Source: a virus. From it: a stretch of 26,545 bases of DNA. The notes under the pieces were generated by a model that ran no database searches, was not told the DNA's origin, and saw nothing but the letters and a program-made list of their open reading frames with translations. This document shows, in pieces, positions 13,601-20,685 of the stretch (position 1 is the first letter of the stretch; the number at the start of each line of letters is the position of its first letter). A program made the position numbers and the translations under genes. Location of the stretch: IMG/VR virus record IMGVR_UViG_3300042568_000316, positions 1 to 26,545 of that record; one strand, 5' to 3'.

Positions 13601-15679
13601 ATGCAAGCCGAAGAAATAGCAAAAACCCTGGGCAACGCCAAGAAGGTCAACGGGCAATGGCTCGCCTCCTGCCCAGTGCCAGGGCATGGCAGAGGCAATG
13701 GAGACAAGAACCCGTCACTGTCAATCAGTGATGGCACAGACGGGAAACCCTTGTTCCACTGTCACGGTGGATGCGATCAGGGAACCGTCTTTAACGTGAT
13801 GCGCGAGAGAGGAATGCTGCCCGAGCTAGAGCAAAGGCCGGAACCCTTGTCGCTCATCAAGCCGATGGTGGCAAGCCGGCAGCTTGAGCATGAGTGGAAC
13901 TACACCGACGAGGAAGGCGTAGTTTTATTCATCAAGCAGCGGTATAGGACAACGGACTCGAAGGGCAAGGACTATAAACTCATCAAGGTTGACGAGGCAG
14001 GCCGCAGGCACGCGGCAATGGGTGACGCGAGGATCGTTCCGTACAAGCTGCCCGAGCTGCTCGACGCGATCAGCAAAGGCCGTTACGTCTATCTGACGGA
14101 AGGCGAGAAGGCGGCAGACGCGATCATCAGCCTAGGCTCGGTCGCCACAACGTCCCACGCCGGCAGCGGCTCATGGCCGGAGGCCATCACGCAATATTTC
14201 CAAGGGGCAAACGTAGTCATCCTGCCGGACAACGATCAGCCCGGCTGGAAGTACGCCAGGAAGGCCGCAGCCAAGATACTGCCGGTAGCCAAGTCGGTCA
14301 GGATCATCGACCTGGGCGGCGATGACCTGGGCGACGATGCCTACGAGTGGATACACCTGCAAGGCAAGACGCGGCAGGATCTCGCCGATCTGGTCAAGGG
14401 GCAAGCCCCAATCACCTCGGAGCAGGAGATCAGGACGCCAGAGCGCCTCAAGGAAAAGCCACCAGAGGCAGCTACGCCGGCTACGCCGGCAGAGCAAACC
14501 CAAGCAACGACAAAGGCACCAGAAGCGCCAGATGCGAAGCAAAAGGCGCAGCGTAGAGCCATCACGCTCGAAGCATGGGAAGAAATCAGGGATGAGCCGG
14601 TAGAGTGGCTTGTCGATAAGGTTATCCCTAAGAATGGTTTCGTAGCGCTGTACGGTCCCCCAGGATCATTTAAGTCATTCATAGCCCTGGACATCGCGGC
14701 AGCGATTGCCCGCGAGGCGCAGTGGTTTGGGCATCAGGCGAAGCCATCGGACAACGGAGCGGTCATCTACATCGCTGGCGAAGGCCATGGCGGCATAGGG
14801 GCGCGGATTAAAGCCTGCCGCATCCACCACAACATCGAGGGAGGCATCCCGATCTACTTTGTACGCCACCAGATCAACCTCAGAAGCAGCGCGGAGGACA
14901 TAGCCAGCCTTTCAGTGGCCATTAAGGAACTAAACGATGCCATAAAGATCAAGGTGGACTTGATCGTTATCGATACCTTAGCCAGAGCATTTGGCGGTGG
15001 AAATGAGAATTCCAGCGAGGACATGGGAGCTTTCATTACGTCATGCGGCTACTTGCAGGAGGAATTCGAGGCCGCGCTGATGGTCATCCACCACTCGGGA
15101 AAGGATGCAGCAAAGGGTCTGCGGGGCCATTCCAGCCTGCTCGGAGCCGTCGATACAGAGCTTGAATTGATCCGTTTTGAGGATCAGCCTCGAGGCGTTT
15201 TGACGGTTTCAAAGCAAAAGGACGGCGAGGATGGCATTAGATTTGGGTTTGAGATGGTCGAAATCGACATAGAGGACATAGACAAACCAAGCCTCAGCCT
15301 TGACGAAACCCGCAAGTCGCTGGCCGTCCAGCCAAGCGATGAATCATTACGCTCAGGCATGAGTGATGCCAAAAAGGAAGCCCTGAACAGGTCAGGGAAG
15401 GGTCGGAATCAGGCAATAGCAGTAGATGCGCTAAGTGAGGCGATTAATACTAAAGGCACACATTGGAAGGTTTCTGCGGGAACCAGAAAATGCGTCAGGC
15501 TTGACCAGTGGAGGGCTGTTTTTGCTCAAAAAATGGGCACTGATGAGGAGGGCGATGAGGCGTTTAGGTCGGCTTGGAGAAGGGTCAGGAGTGAAAAAGG
15601 AAGGCCATTAAATGTTAGGATTGATAACGAGTGGGTGTGGATAGAGGATGCCGTTAAGGTCGATGAGCAGTCCTTTTAG
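13601..15679 (+). CDS. Primase-helicase (zinc finger, TOPRIM, RecA-like ATPase)
   Basis: A 692-residue protein. Domains: an N-terminal CHC2-like zinc finger (C24, H29, C54, C58: SCPVPGH ... FHCHGGC); a TOPRIM domain with E167 (YLTEGEKAADAI) and D210-N-D212 (VILPDNDQPGW); a Pro/Ala/Thr/Gln linker (about 275-320); and a RepA/AAA_25-type ATPase with Walker A GPPGSFKS (352-359), Walker B VDLIVID (D458) and a VIHHSGKDAAKGLRGHSSL segment. The C-terminus (about 595-692) may bind DNA. It makes primers and unwinds DNA at the phage fork. No DNA polymerase gene is seen in the window, so it probably works with host polymerase. It lies between the methyltransferase and the iteron-like repeat cluster, fitting a role at that site. 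Confidence 0.9.
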   Translation: MQAEEIAKTLGNAKKVNGQWLASCPVPGHGRGNGDKNPSLSISDGTDGKPLFHCHGGCDQGTVFNVMRERGMLPELEQRPEPLSLIKPMVASRQLEHEWNYTDEEGVVLFIKQRYRTTDSKGKDYKLIKVDEAGRRHAAMGDARIVPYKLPELLDAISKGRYVYLTEGEKAADAIISLGSVATTSHAGSGSWPEAITQYFQGANVVILPDNDQPGWKYARKAAAKILPVAKSVRIIDLGGDDLGDDAYEWIHLQGKTRQDLADLVKGQAPITSEQEIRTPERLKEKPPEAATPATPAEQTQATTKAPEAPDAKQKAQRRAITLEAWEEIRDEPVEWLVDKVIPKNGFVALYGPPGSFKSFIALDIAAAIAREAQWFGHQAKPSDNGAVIYIAGEGHGGIGARIKACRIHHNIEGGIPIYFVRHQINLRSSAEDIASLSVAIKELNDAIKIKVDLIVIDTLARAFGGGNENSSEDMGAFITSCGYLQEEFEAALMVIHHSGKDAAKGLRGHSSLLGAVDTELELIRFEDQPRGVLTVSKQKDGEDGIRFGFEMVEIDIEDIDKPSLSLDETRKSLAVQPSDESLRSGMSDAKKEALNRSGKGRNQAIAVDALSEAINTKGTHWKVSAGTRKCVRLDQWRAVFAQKMGTDEEGDEAFRSAWRRVRSEKGRPLNVRIDNEWVWIEDAVKVDEQSF

Positions 15680-15680
15680 G

Positions 15681-15846
15681 GGTCAAATTTGGGGTGGTCA
15701 AATCGTGGTCGAATCGTGGTCGAATCGTGACGATTTGACCGCAGGCAATGTCCGGTCGAATCGTCAAAAGGGTGTACCTTTGACGATTTGACCGCCCGCG
15801 ATTTGACCGGGGAAGGGTAGAGCGGTCAAATGGTCACGATTTGACC
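15681..15846. repeat. Cluster of ten 11-bp repeats (GGTCRAATCGT), candidate replication origin
   Basis: Right after the primase-helicase stop, the motif GGTC(A/G)AATCGT occurs in both orientations. Forward copies: 15681 (diverged), 15696, 15707, 15718, 15754, 15824 (diverged end). Reverse copies: 15730-15740, 15783-15793, 15799-15808 (first base changed) and 15836-15846. The copies at 15696, 15707 and 15718 are head to tail with period 11, close to one DNA turn. 15754-15768 and 15779-15793 form 15-bp arms of a dyad with one mismatch. This resembles iterons bound by an initiator. An operator array is the main alternative. Confidence 0.75.
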
Positions 15847-15871
15847 GGCAAGCGTGAACAAGGAGATGGAT

Positions 15872-16552
15872 GTGGTGAGTAAAGCTAAGAAAAGAAATCG
15901 CGGAGAATTGCCAGAGGTTCAGAAGCTGGCGTTTCCGGAGTCTGAGTGGTCTAGGTTCATGAAGGCTAGGCTCGTCGAAATCGATCAGGCTCAGGGTGAA
16001 CATGAGCGGAAATGGGGAATCGGCAGGGTGATTACTTTAGTTCCTAGTGTGTTTAGGGAGCGTTTTTACGCTCAGAGCGAGCGCGTGTGGGATGCTCAGG
16101 GTAAGCAGGACGAGGAAAAGTTCAAGGCGGCTTGCGATGGGATGGTTAGAGCCTTCAAGGCTTTGGATGCCTGGGCAGTGTCCGAAGGACTTGAGCCGAT
16201 CAGTCAGGTCAAGGCAGTCGAAGGTCAGACCGAACGCGGGTTGATGGTTGTCGTCCAGACTGAAGCTGATGCGGTGCAGTATCAAGCGATCAGGCCAGAT
16301 GTCAGACAGGTCTGGACAATCGCAGAGTTGGAGCAGATGGTATCGTCAGGCATAGGACAGGACATCTGGCGACTCAAAGAGGAAATCCCGTTTCGGGCAG
16401 CGGTCATCGAGGTGAAGCAGGAAAGGCCGGTGGCGAAGCCAGTGGCGGGGGGAGCTTCAGGGTTCGAGGACATCGAGAACGATTTCGACGTTGATGCGCC
16501 TGTCGGTTTGCCTAAAATGTTCACGCTGCCGCAGAAGGCCGCGAAGGGCTAA
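15872..16552 (+). CDS. Hypothetical protein downstream of the iteron cluster
   Basis: A protein of about 226 residues. The AGGAG site (15861-15865) suits GTG 15872 (6 nt) or GTG 15875 (9 nt) better than ATG 15866 (0 nt) or GTG 15854, so the start is uncertain. The N-terminus is basic (SKAKKRNRG). The middle is helical (RFMKARLVEIDQAQGEHERK, RVWDAQGKQDEEKFKAACDG). The C-terminal part has acidic FEDIENDFDVDAPVG and ends PQKAAKG. I recognise no family. Its place between the repeat cluster and terminase, and its basic start, make a DNA-binding or initiator role worth testing, but nothing in the sequence proves it. Confidence 0.55.
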   Translation: MVSKAKKRNRGELPEVQKLAFPESEWSRFMKARLVEIDQAQGEHERKWGIGRVITLVPSVFRERFYAQSERVWDAQGKQDEEKFKAACDGMVRAFKALDAWAVSEGLEPISQVKAVEGQTERGLMVVVQTEADAVQYQAIRPDVRQVWTIAELEQMVSSGIGQDIWRLKEEIPFRAAVIEVKQERPVAKPVAGGASGFEDIENDFDVDAPVGLPKMFTLPQKAAKG

Positions 16553-16605
16553 GTTGATGTCTACCTATGTCATGACCAAAACAATCGCTTGGAGGCCGTT
16601 TTAAC

Positions 16606-17055
16606 ATGCCTGGAAGGCCGAAATACAAGTCCGATCTTGAGGCGCTTCAGTCAATGCCAGAGGAAATGATCTGGGCCATGATTGAGGACGGTAAAACAAT
16701 CTCGCAGATATGCTACGAGATCGGCGTGGGCCGAAGGCCGCTGCAAGCGTGGTTTGACGAAGTTGATCCAGATGAGTCTAAAATCGCGCGTGCGCGTGCG
16801 AAGGCTGCGACGAGCTATGCAATGCAGGCTCTGGAGATCGCGGATAGCTCCGAGCCGGAGCAGGCGGCGAAGGCGCGGCTACAGATCCAGGCGCGGCAGT
16901 GGATCGCCGAGCGATGGAACCAGAAGTTATATGGCGTGCAAAAAGCACCGCAGATTACGCTTAACGTCCAAGACATGCGCCTCGCGGCGCTGCGACATGT
17001 CGAGGTAATCGAGGACTTATCCACAGATGCGATACCAAGGTTATCCACAGAATGA
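16606..17055 (+). CDS. terS: Terminase small subunit
   Basis: A 149-residue protein with GGAGG 10 nt before the ATG. Residues about 28-52 (DGKTISQICYEIGVGRRPLQAWF) form a helix-turn-helix for recognising the packaging site. Then comes a helical oligomerisation region (RARAKAATSYAMQALEIAD ... ARLQIQARQWIAERWNQKLYG), the usual order in this family. It binds phage DNA and regulates the large subunit. The last 13 codons contain two LST triplets that also spell perfect DnaA boxes. A 342-bp gap separates it from terL, where its binding site may lie. Confidence 0.85.
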   Translation: MPGRPKYKSDLEALQSMPEEMIWAMIEDGKTISQICYEIGVGRRPLQAWFDEVDPDESKIARARAKAATSYAMQALEIADSSEPEQAAKARLQIQARQWIAERWNQKLYGVQKAPQITLNVQDMRLAALRHVEVIEDLSTDAIPRLSTE

Positions 17056-17230
17056 GCATTTCACGCTCGCGCTGCACAAAAAACAGGCAAAACGGTACGC
17101 GCAAACGCCGCTCGACTTAACATAATGGAGATCGTGCGAACTGCATTCTGTAAGCCCGGTGTAAGTAACCAATGAAATCAACAACTTAGGAGAGTACGCG
17201 CAGCCGCGCAGACGCGCCGACTTGTCCACA
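17017..17230 (+). promoter_or_regulatory. Three DnaA-box-like sites, same orientation
   Basis: TTATCCACA, the exact DnaA consensus, occurs at 17017-17025 and 17041-17049, both within the end of terS. A one-mismatch form TTGTCCACA lies at 17222-17230 in the gap. All read the same way. They may recruit host DnaA, or be chance products of the repeated Leu-Ser-Thr codons. Confidence 0.5.
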
Positions 17231-17397
17231 GCACGCGCAGGACGCGCCGGCAACCGGCCTCGCTGGCTCGGGACGCGCAGACCCCCCCCGGGCCGCGAGG
17301 CGACGGGGGCGACGGTGGCGTAGCCAAACGCCTACCGAAACCGCATAATCCTGCCCCATAATCGCTTACCCCCCCCACTCCCCCACCACGGCAAAAA
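17056..17397. other. 342-bp non-coding gap between terS and terL, candidate packaging site
   Basis: No convincing gene is seen on either strand. The stretch holds seven units of the form (A/C)CGCGC(A/C)(G/A) at 17097, 17196, 17204, 17212, 17233, 17242 and 17273; those at 17196-17219 are three tandem 8-mers. It also has two runs of eight C (17282-17289 and 17369-17376) and a CATAATC direct repeat (17344 and 17357). In many phages the cos or pac site lies near terS, and repeated short sites are what TerS binds. This is the best candidate here, but the cut site cannot be read from sequence. Confidence 0.55.
17196..17280 (+). repeat. 8-bp GC-rich repeats (ACGCGCAG/ACGCGCCG), six units
   Basis: Units at 17196, 17204 and 17212 are contiguous; others at 17233, 17242 and 17273 are spaced. 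Consensus (A/C)CGCGC(A/C)G, all in one orientation. A seventh looser unit (ACGCGCAA) lies at 17097. Likely protein-binding sites, perhaps for TerS. Confidence 0.7.
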
Positions 17398-18834
17398 GTG
17401 TCCAGCCAAAAAAATTCTGAAATCGCGCTAGAGCAAAACCCTTTTGTCGAGTTCGTCAAGCGATACAAGACAAACCCGGTACTCTTCGTGCGCGAGGTGC
17501 TTAACACCAAGCCGGACGAGTGGCAAGTTGAGTTTCTAAATCACATTGCCAGTGGCAGCAGGCGCATCAGTGTGCGTAGTGGTCACGGCGTAGGCAAGTC
17601 AACCGCTGCCGCCTGGGCGATGATTTGGTATCTGTTCTTGCGTTTCCCGGTGAAGGTTGTCGTGACGGCACCGACGAGCAGCCAGTTGTATGACGCGCTT
17701 TTCGCGGAGGTCAAACGCTGGTGCAAGGTGCTACCGCCTTTGCTTGCGGAGCAACTGGAGGTCAAGCAGGACCGCATTGAGATGAAGGACGCTAATAACG
17801 AGGCGTTTATATCTGCCAGGACATCCCGAGCCGAGCAGCCCGAGGCCTTGCAAGGTGTCCATAGCGAGAATGTGATGCTTGTGGCCGACGAGGCAAGCGG
17901 CATACCTGAGCAGGTTTTCGAGGCTGCTGCTGGCTCGATGTCTGGTCATTCCGCGATGACGTTACTGCTGGGCAACCCTGTGAGGTCTAGCGGGTTTTTC
18001 TACGACACGCATAACCGCCTCTCGAATGACTGGGTGACGATGCGCGTAAGCTGCGAGGACTCTCCGAGGGTGTCCAAGGCGTACTTGGAGGAGATGAAGC
18101 AGCGTTACGGCGAGGAGAGCAATGCTTACAGGATTCGCGTACTTGGCGAGTTCCCGAGGTCGGACGACGACACGGTGATACCGATGGAGTTGCTGGAGAT
18201 GGCGATGTCACGGGATGTAAGCGCCAGCCAACATGCGCCGATTGTGTGGGGTTTGGACGTTGCGAGGTTTGGCAGCGACAAGAGCGCGCTATGCAAGCGT
18301 CAGGGCAATGCTGTGATTGAGCCGATTAAGACTTGGAAGAATCTTGACCTGATGCAGTTGACTGGCGCGGTTGTCGCGGAGTATGAGGCGCTGATGCCGA
18401 ATCAGAAGCCCAGGGAGATTCTGGTAGACAGCATTGGCCTGGGCGCTGGCGTGGTGGATCGGTTGCGGGAGTTGGGTTTGCCTGCTCGCGGCATCAATGT
18501 GGCCGAGTCGCCCGCGATGGGCACGACGTATAGGAATCTGAAGGCCGAGCTTTGGCACAAGGCCAAGGCGTGGCTTGAGGCGCGTGACTGCTGGTTGCCC
18601 AAGGATGAATCCTTGGTGGCTGAACTGGCGACGGTGCGTTACAGCTTCACCAGCAGCGGGAAGATACAGATTGAGGGGAAGGACGAGATTAGGAAGCGGG
18701 GTTTGCCATCGCCTGACCGTGCTGATGCGTTTTGCTTGACGTTTGCAAGTGACGCGATGATCGGGGCTTATGGGTCGAGCATGGCTGGGAAGTGGAATCA
18801 GCCTTTGCGTCGGAACATTCCTCGGGTAGCATAG
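17398..18834 (+). CDS. terL: Terminase large subunit
   Basis: A 478-residue ATPase-nuclease that drives DNA into the head and cuts it. ATPase: Walker A GHGVGKST (62-69) and Walker B VMLVADE (D164, catalytic E165), followed by LLLGNPVRSSGFF, a coupling motif. Nuclease (RNase H fold): D287 in GLDVARFGSD, D344 in ILVDSIGLG and D443 in SPDRADAF. Length is normal. The start is GTG 17398 (MSSQKNSEIALEQNPFVEF); the ribosome site is poor, and no better ATG exists before the conserved N-terminus. It opens the head gene block. Confidence 0.93.
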   Translation: MSSQKNSEIALEQNPFVEFVKRYKTNPVLFVREVLNTKPDEWQVEFLNHIASGSRRISVRSGHGVGKSTAAAWAMIWYLFLRFPVKVVVTAPTSSQLYDALFAEVKRWCKVLPPLLAEQLEVKQDRIEMKDANNEAFISARTSRAEQPEALQGVHSENVMLVADEASGIPEQVFEAAAGSMSGHSAMTLLLGNPVRSSGFFYDTHNRLSNDWVTMRVSCEDSPRVSKAYLEEMKQRYGEESNAYRIRVLGEFPRSDDDTVIPMELLEMAMSRDVSASQHAPIVWGLDVARFGSDKSALCKRQGNAVIEPIKTWKNLDLMQLTGAVVAEYEALMPNQKPREILVDSIGLGAGVVDRLRELGLPARGINVAESPAMGTTYRNLKAELWHKAKAWLEARDCWLPKDESLVAELATVRYSFTSSGKIQIEGKDEIRKRGLPSPDRADAFCLTFASDAMIGAYGSSMAGKWNQPLRRNIPRVA

Positions 18835-18861
18835 TGATATTTTCAATTCAAGGGGTAAACC

Positions 18862-19032
18862 ATGAAGATGGCAGAAGCTGCGAAGAAGATTGAGAGGGTG
18901 ATGGGTGAGTATGGCAAGGGTAAGCTGCACAGCGGGTCTAAGAAGGGTCCGGTTGTGAAGAACCAGAAGCAAGCCGTAGCAATTGCCTTATCTGAAGCCG
19001 GCAAGAGCAAACCGATGAAAAGGGGTAAATGA
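18862..19032 (+). CDS. DUF6496-like small basic protein
   Basis: A 56-residue protein with AAGGGG before the ATG. GEYGKGKLHSGSKKGPVVKN followed by QKQAVAIALSEAG is the pattern of the DUF6496 family, found in many phages and some bacteria, with unknown role. It is strongly basic, ends KPMKRGK, and may bind DNA or be packaged. The TGA lies inside ATGATG, the start of the next gene, so they are coupled. Its place next to terminase and portal is typical for this family. Confidence 0.75.
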   Translation: MKMAEAAKKIERVMGEYGKGKLHSGSKKGPVVKNQKQAVAIALSEAGKSKPMKRGK

Positions 19033-19499
19033 TGGCAACCGAGATGGAAATGGAAATGATGTCCTGCCCGCGAGCAACGCAGGACATTACGCTCAATCTG
19101 AAGAACCGTGGCGAGGCCATTGATTCTGCGAATTACGGCCCCGAGAACCCGAAATTGCCGAACTCGGGTTTCTGGCGCGAGATGGCGAATGAGTGGGATG
19201 TGAGTACCGATGAGGCGAAGACTGCTCGCTGCGGTAACTGCGCCGCGTTTAATCGTTCGCCTGCGATGCTTCAGTGCATTGCCAAGGGTGTGGGGTCTGA
19301 GGGCGATCCTTGGGCGACGATTGAGGCTGGCGATCTGGGGTACTGCGAGATCTTTGATTTTAAGTGCGCCGCCTCGCGTACCTGCCGGGCTTGGGTTGCC
19401 AAGGAGGATGAGGATTACGAGGACGAAGAGGGCGAAGAAGACGAGGAATACATGGGCAAGGAAAACGCCAAGATGGAGGGCGAGGATTATGAAGACTAA
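19029..19499 (+). CDS. Cys-rich protein with acidic tail
   Basis: A protein of 155-156 residues; either ATG of ATGATG (19029 or 19032) could start it, and 19032 has better spacing from AGGGG. The conserved core is RCGNCAAFN ... LQCIAKG ... LGYCEIFDFKCAASRTCRAW, with six cysteines suited to binding zinc or an iron-sulfur cluster. The last 30 residues are highly acidic (EDEDYEDEEGEEDEEY). I know similar core patterns from phage proteins next to terminase and portal, all of unknown role. The TGA at 19030-19032 of the previous gene overlaps its start. Confidence 0.65.
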   Translation: MMATEMEMEMMSCPRATQDITLNLKNRGEAIDSANYGPENPKLPNSGFWREMANEWDVSTDEAKTARCGNCAAFNRSPAMLQCIAKGVGSEGDPWATIEAGDLGYCEIFDFKCAASRTCRAWVAKEDEDYEDEEGEEDEEYMGKENAKMEGEDYED

Positions 19500-19659
19500 G
19501 CCCGCTGGCTTGTACGCCAACATTCACGCCAAACGCAAGCGCATCGAGGAGGGTTCCGGCGAGAAGATGAGGAAGCCGGGATCGCCTGGAGCGCCTACGT
19601 CGAAGGCATTTAAGGCTGCGGCGAAGACCGCCAAGCCGCCTAAATCGGCCAAAAAGTAA
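19489..19659 (+). CDS. Small basic phage protein (GLYANI-AKRKRI family)
   Basis: A 56-residue protein overlapping the previous gene by 11 bases in another frame. MKTKPAGLYANIHAKRKRIEEGSGEKMRKPGSPGAPT is a pattern I know from many phage genomes (G-L-Y-A-N-I-x-A-K-R-x-R-I ... R-K-P-G-x-x-G-A-P-T). The tail is Lys/Ala-rich. The role is unknown, but it occurs with portal and terminase genes. Its strong charge contrasts with the acidic tail of the protein encoded just before it, so the two might interact. Confidence 0.7.
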   Translation: MKTKPAGLYANIHAKRKRIEEGSGEKMRKPGSPGAPTSKAFKAAAKTAKPPKSAKK

Positions 19660-19661
19660 GA

Positions 19662-19687
19662 TTATCGAAGTTATCGAAAAACGATAA
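19662..19687. promoter_or_regulatory. Short TTATCG repeats before the glycosyltransferase gene
   Basis: TTATCG (19671-19676) / CGATAA (19682-19687) form a perfect 6-bp stem around AAAAA, and a second TTATCG lies at 19662. The downstream gene has no visible ribosome site. This could be a protein-binding site or a small hairpin. There is no T-run, so it is not a normal terminator. Confidence 0.35.
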
Positions 19688-19699
19688 GACGGCTAATAA

Positions 19700-20398
19700 A
19701 TGAAGATTTCGATTGCAGTGGCGAGCGTTACGGGTAGGTGTCTGCCGGTGATGCTTGCCAGTTGCCGAGAGTATGCACCGAAGGTGCCGGTTTACTTGAG
19801 GACGCCGATTGATAAGCCCAGGCAGGATGTGTATGTTCAGCTTCGCGGCGCGGCTCGCAGCTTTGGAGAGGACTACAACGAGGTGATTGACGCGGCTTTT
19901 GCTGATGGTTGCGAGGCAGTCGTGGTGGCCAATGACGATGTGGTCCTGACGCCGACGAGCCTTGAGCTTTTGCTGGAGGACTATCAGCTTCTTCGGGAAT
20001 ACGAAGGAGATATCGGTTGGGTGTGCTCGCGGTGCGATGCGGCTCGGCCTATGCAGAATATCAGGAGCAATCCTTTAAATCAGCAGATGAAGTATTTCCG
20101 CTATCCGTCGGAGTTGCACATTTTGCAAATGGATGTGATTTCGCCTATATTTGGGGTCATCTCACGGGAGGCTTGGTCAAAGGCTAAGTTTCCTCCGCTG
20201 AACTGGTACTCGGATGATGTGCACTGCAACGATCTGAGCAAGGCCGGTTTTAAGCATTTTCTGTCGCGCTCTTATGTGCATCATGTTGGGTCTGACACGA
20301 CGGGCATGGACGGGAAAGCGCTTACCTTGGCCTCAGTCCCTTGGATACGGGCCAATCGTCCAGAGTACGCCAATTCGTGGTTTGGAGTTGAGCAATGA
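19700..20398 (+). CDS. GT-A glycosyltransferase-like protein (head-block gene 1)
   Basis: A 232-residue protein. The N-terminus (KISIAVASVTGRCLPVMLAS) and the NDD motif at 78-80 (VVVANDDVVLTP) match the first strand and metal-binding DXD-like site of GT-A (family 2 type) glycosyltransferases. Later come WYSDDVHCNDL (likely the second acidic site) and YVHHVGSDTTG with a conserved His. No membrane segment. The donor and acceptor are unknown: it could glycosylate a capsid protein or the host surface. No ribosome site is clear before the ATG. The stop overlaps the next gene by ATGA. Confidence 0.7.
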   Translation: MKISIAVASVTGRCLPVMLASCREYAPKVPVYLRTPIDKPRQDVYVQLRGAARSFGEDYNEVIDAAFADGCEAVVVANDDVVLTPTSLELLLEDYQLLREYEGDIGWVCSRCDAARPMQNIRSNPLNQQMKYFRYPSELHILQMDVISPIFGVISREAWSKAKFPPLNWYSDDVHCNDLSKAGFKHFLSRSYVHHVGSDTTGMDGKALTLASVPWIRANRPEYANSWFGVEQ

Positions 20399-20685
20399 AA
20401 ACACCTGTGTGGCAGCGTAAAGAGGGTCAGAATCCGAATGGCGGTTTGAATGCTAAGGGTAGGGCGAGTTTGCGCTCTGCTGGTCAAAACATTAAGCCGC
20501 CAGTGAAGTCGGGTGACAATCCTCGTCGGGCGTCTTTTCTTGCACGAATGGGCAACATGCCCGGTCCTGAATACAAGGATGGCGAGCCTACTCGCTTGCT
20601 CTTGTCTCTTCGTGCCTGGGGCGCGTCATCGAAGGCTGATGCGCGTGCGAAATCTAAAGCAATTTCCGCGAGGAACAAGAAATGA
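20395..20685 (+). CDS. DUF6321-like small basic protein
   Basis: A 96-residue basic protein with VWQRKEGQNPNGGLNAKGRAS at the start, then NPRRASFLARMGNMPGP, and SLRAWGASSKADA near the end. This order (K-E-G-Q-N-P-x-G-G-L-N-A-K-G-R, R-R-x-S-F-x-A-R-M, L-R-x-W) is the DUF6321 pattern seen in many phage genomes near portal genes. The role is unknown. ATGA overlaps on both sides couple it to glycosyltransferase and portal. Confidence 0.75.
   Translation: MKTPVWQRKEGQNPNGGLNAKGRASLRSAGQNIKPPVKSGDNPRRASFLARMGNMPGPEYKDGEPTRLLLSLRAWGASSKADARAKSKAISARNKK

Noticed and set aside
15636-15644. A one-mismatch DnaA box (TGTGGATAG) just before the iteron cluster
   Set aside because: A single near match inside coding sequence for V-W-I-E; not enough without more copies nearby.
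15681-15846. CRISPR-like array
   Set aside because: Repeats are only 11 bp, occur in both orientations, and lack spacers of constant length. They fit iterons or operators instead.
18843-19523. A 226-aa minus-strand frame opposite the small genes after terL
   Set aside because: The plus strand holds recognised small families (DUF6496-like and the Cys-rich protein) with coupled starts. The antisense product is unlike known proteins.
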